Below, piece after piece: positions 61,906-64,000 of a stretch of DNA of 64,000 bases. Within the stretch, counting starts at the first letter, position 1, and the number at the start of each line of letters is the position of its first letter. The stretch comes from Chitinophagaceae bacterium. GTDB taxonomy: Bacteria; Bacteroidota; Bacteroidia; Chitinophagales; Chitinophagaceae. The stretch is taken from NCBI GenBank assembly GCA_022843585.1, contig JALHNJ010000001.1:1426001-1490000 (forward strand), read 5' to 3'. Both the position numbers and the translations under genes were made by a program. Below the pieces are notes generated by a model. It was not told the origin of the DNA. It worked only from the letters and a program-made list of their open reading frames with translations, and did not search any database.

Positions 61906-62934
61906 ATGCAAAGCCTCAAACTAACACACTTTCTCTTCGTTTCTTTTTTGTTTACGTCAATCGATCTTTTTTCTCAAACAGATACACCATGTTCGGCAGG
62001 TGTAGTTTTCGCAACTACAATAACTGTTGGTGGTACTTGTAATTTGCAAGCTGGAACATCTGTTGGTGCCATTCAACAAACTAATTCAGCAAGTGGGGGT
62101 ACACCCAGTTGTGGTAGCATGGGTCCCGATGTATGGTACTCGTTTGTAGCACCGGCTACAGCCACTTATCAAATTAACACGGAGCTGGGTACTATGGGTG
62201 ATGGAGTAATGGCTTTGTATACCGGCATTTGTGGTGCCTGGACACAATTGGATTGTAATGATGATGCTGTAGGTCTGGCCCCGCAAATTACACAGCCCCT
62301 GGCTGCCGGCACCAGGTATTTGATCCGGTTTTGGGGCTACGGTGGAGAAACAGGTACGTTCAGCATTTGTGTGCAACAGCTTACAGCCTTACCACTTAAC
62401 CTGCTTTCTTTCAGCGGGCAAAGAGTGGGTAACAGGCATCAGTTGAATTGGCAAACGTCAATGGAAGAAAATACCAGCCATTTTGAAATAGAGAAAAGTA
62501 GGGATGGTATCAATTTTACTTTTCTTACACAAGTAGCAGCAGCAGGATCGGGTGCTAATAGTTATACTGCCACGGATGCACAGCTGCAAACAGGTGACAA
62601 TTATTACCGGTTAAAATCAGTTGATAAAGATGGCCGTTATACCTACAGTAAAATTATTTTGTTGCAGGTCGTTGCTAATAGTATTGATAAATCGCTGCAA
62701 GTGCATCCAAGTTTGGCCCAAAGGCAAATACAGGTAATAGCCACAGAGGGAACAATTTCCGCCAATGCTGTTATTACTATCTATAATCTGCGAGGGCAAA
62801 AAATGAAAAGCATTATTGCCCGTGGTCAGCAACCAACCCCAATTGATATCAGTAGCTATGCAGCTGGTACGTACATTGTAGAATTAGTAAGCGGTGAGGT
62901 AGTGCTTCGAACAAAATTTATTAAAGTAGATTAA
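61906..62934 (+). CDS. T9SS-exported protein with PPC-like beta domain
   Basis: 342 residues. Signal peptide ends LFSQ. A pre-peptidase-like beta domain (about 30-160: PDVWYSFVAPATATYQINTE, DCNDDAVGLAPQITQPLAAG, IRFWGYGGETGTFSICVQQ), then the LPLNLLSFSGQRVGNRHQLN linker and a C-terminal sorting domain ending TKFIKVD. Secreted, probably surface-bound. Terminator at 62952. Confidence 0.82.
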   Translation: MQSLKLTHFLFVSFLFTSIDLFSQTDTPCSAGVVFATTITVGGTCNLQAGTSVGAIQQTNSASGGTPSCGSMGPDVWYSFVAPATATYQINTELGTMGDGVMALYTGICGAWTQLDCNDDAVGLAPQITQPLAAGTRYLIRFWGYGGETGTFSICVQQLTALPLNLLSFSGQRVGNRHQLNWQTSMEENTSHFEIEKSRDGINFTFLTQVAAAGSGANSYTATDAQLQTGDNYYRLKSVDKDGRYTYSKIILLQVVANSIDKSLQVHPSLAQRQIQVIATEGTISANAVITIYNLRGQKMKSIIARGQQPTPIDISSYAAGTYIVELVSGEVVLRTKFIKVD

Positions 62935-62951
62935 GTCCTTATAATGTTTTT

Positions 62952-62990
62952 GCAGCAAGCCGTTACTACATATGGCTTGCTGCTTTTTTT
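62952..62990 (+). terminator. intrinsic terminator after the T9SS gene
   Basis: GCAGCAAGCC (62952-62961) pairs perfectly with GGCTTGCTGC (62974-62983), 12-base loop, then seven T. Confidence 0.85.
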
Positions 62991-63027
62991 ATAACTTTAC
63001 CAGCCAGCATTTTAAACTGCATGCATA

Positions 63028-63384
63028 ATGACTACAAAACAAGTAGCCGACAAACTGGTGCAAATGTGCCGGGACGGTAAAGTAGAAGAAGCCAAACTGG
63101 AACTATTTACAGAAGACACCGTTAGCCTGGAGCCAGTTGAAGGCCTGCTGCCCAAAGAAACAAAGGGGCTGAAAGCAATACAAAAGAAGGCTGAATTATT
63201 TGTATCTATGGTGGAGGAGTTTTATGGCAGCACTATTACCGAACCATTTGTAGCAGGCGATTATTTTTCTGTGGGCTGGGTTTCGGATCTGCAAATGAAA
63301 GGACAGCAACGGCAAACTAATAGTGAGATCTGTTTGTACAAAGTAAAAGATGGTAAGATAGTTTCAGAGCAATTTTTTTATTAG
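63028..63384 (+). CDS. SnoaL/NTF2-like protein
   Basis: 118 residues with the cone-shaped NTF2-like pattern: QMCRDGKVEEAKLELFTEDT, LKAIQKKAELFVSMVEEFYG, DYFSVGWVSDLQM. Small-molecule-binding or isomerase-like fold; reaction unknown. Cytoplasmic. Confidence 0.8.
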   Translation: MTTKQVADKLVQMCRDGKVEEAKLELFTEDTVSLEPVEGLLPKETKGLKAIQKKAELFVSMVEEFYGSTITEPFVAGDYFSVGWVSDLQMKGQQRQTNSEICLYKVKDGKIVSEQFFY

Positions 63385-63424
63385 GCTCAATAGACGGCTT
63401 TTGCAAAGCTGGTATTTAAAAAGT

Positions 63425-64000
63425 CTACTCAGATAAGATAATTTGTTGCAGTTTTTGTTTGTCATTTTGGTGGACATCAAATTCCTTGATCTTTAATAAC
63501 ACGAAATTTTTTAAGTGTTCGTTTGCTGTTTCGAGGTGATTTGTTTTTTTACTTTTTTTATTTAGTTCAATTGCCTGCACTGTTTTTATAATTCCGGAAG
63601 GAATTCCCCACCAACCCATAATTCTTGTTAATGATAGGGCCGAATCATTTGCCTTGTCCAGGCAAGCGGGGCAAGCAATTTTTATAGTCTTACTCGACAT
63701 TGTAAATATTATAAAACTTAACACGGTGCTGGTAAGTGAGCCATTTAGTTTGGAAGAAGATTTTCCGCAAACCGGGCAATCTAAATTTCGGGCAAGTTCA
63801 TAATAATGAGCAATCTCTTCGTCCGTATAAATTTTATTTTGAAACTGCACATTTTCTATCAAACTCTCATTGAGCTTACGCCTTACAATTTCTTCTTTTA
63901 TTATGTGTTGTGCTTCAGGTGTCATACCTGCAGCATCTTCCGTTGCAATCTTAATAAGATGTTCATTGCTCATTTGTTGATAATGCTCCCGAACTAATTC
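63425..64000 (-). CDS. zinc-ribbon protein, start beyond the window edge
   Basis: 191 residues visible; the frame stays open from the internal ATG at 63973 to base 64000 with ELVREHYQQ upstream, a sequence that matches the continuing helix of this family type, so the true start lies outside. N-terminal helical region (IATEDAAGMTPEAQHIIKEE), then two Cys pairs (CPVCGK and CPACLDK) flanking a hydrophobic segment. Family not named; function unknown. Confidence 0.6.
   Translation of the reverse strand, partial: ELVREHYQQMSNEHLIKIATEDAAGMTPEAQHIIKEEIVRRKLNESLIENVQFQNKIYTDEEIAHYYELARNLDCPVCGKSSSKLNGSLTSTVLSFIIFTMSSKTIKIACPACLDKANDSALSLTRIMGWWGIPSGIIKTVQAIELNKKSKKTNHLETANEHLKNFVLLKIKEFDVHQNDKQKLQQIILSE

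Overview
The window reads as chromosome of a Bacteroidota bacterium, most likely Chitinophagaceae. The evidence is low GC, two SusC-style TonB-dependent receptors with carboxypeptidase-like N-terminal domains, three proteins with type IX secretion (T9SS) sorting tails, many Lol-type lipoproteins, and Bacteroidota-specific families such as DUF3667, DUF6090 and the four-helix-bundle protein. Intergenic spaces are short and strand switches frequent. No phage, complete insertion sequence, CRISPR array or rRNA is visible. The only RNA gene of a known class is tRNA-Leu(CAA) at 37063.

Layout. 0-5 kb: an acyl-CoA carboxylase beta subunit (cut by the edge), two tiny coupled membrane proteins, flavin reductase plus DUF2071, a fasciclin protein and a repeat-rich secreted protein. 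5-9 kb, accessory: a 21-bp minisatellite inside a stop-interrupted reading frame, a TIR-domain gene with a truncated membrane-protein partner, a decayed C-terminus of a type IIG-like restriction-modification enzyme, then an intact monohaem cytochrome / DoxX / chromate-transporter operon. 9-20 kb: NlpC/P60, a GlxA-type regulator divergent from DinB and a double SRPBCC protein, SodC, a methyltransferase, DUF3667, a YwqK-like protein, a DPP-IV-like peptidase and an amino-acid permease. 20-25 kb: a regulatory and stress-like cluster (HMA-AraC fusion, membrane protein, cupin, lipoprotein, histidine kinase, small proteins, candidate small RNA). 25-48 kb: mostly housekeeping genes (DEAD-box helicase, S10 peptidase, adenylate cyclase-TPR, dCMP deaminase, NamZ-like DUF1343, tRNA-Leu, uxuA, hscB, a saccharopine/alanine dehydrogenase-like enzyme, TrmN6-like methyltransferase, tsaD, ABC permease, a TonB receptor). 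48-64 kb: ankyrin protein, two more cupins, serine hydrolase, CDGSH protein, OmpA with TSP3 repeats, a second TonB receptor, a HipA-kinase/DUF3037 pair, an ice-binding-like T9SS protein and others.

The most interesting result is a strict bipartite DNA motif: TGTGAATTATATAA, exactly 16 bases, then TGTAACA. It occurs six times, with one weaker seventh copy, only in intergenic or gene-end DNA at 20-24 kb and 54 kb. It usually lies 30-75 bases upstream of a gene start and faces that gene. It looks like the promoter class of one alternative sigma factor or activator. The apparent regulon is the amino-acid permease, a conserved membrane protein, a 42-residue membrane peptide, a structured RNA of about 245 nt, an OmpA protein, a cupin and (weakly) a histidine kinase. 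The structured RNA and the 42-residue gene are divergent and share one intergenic space. The RNA was found because a T-tailed terminator and a motif copy bracket otherwise empty DNA.

Limits: all identifications come from reading motifs and recalled family signatures. No database search, folding calculation or motif statistics were run.
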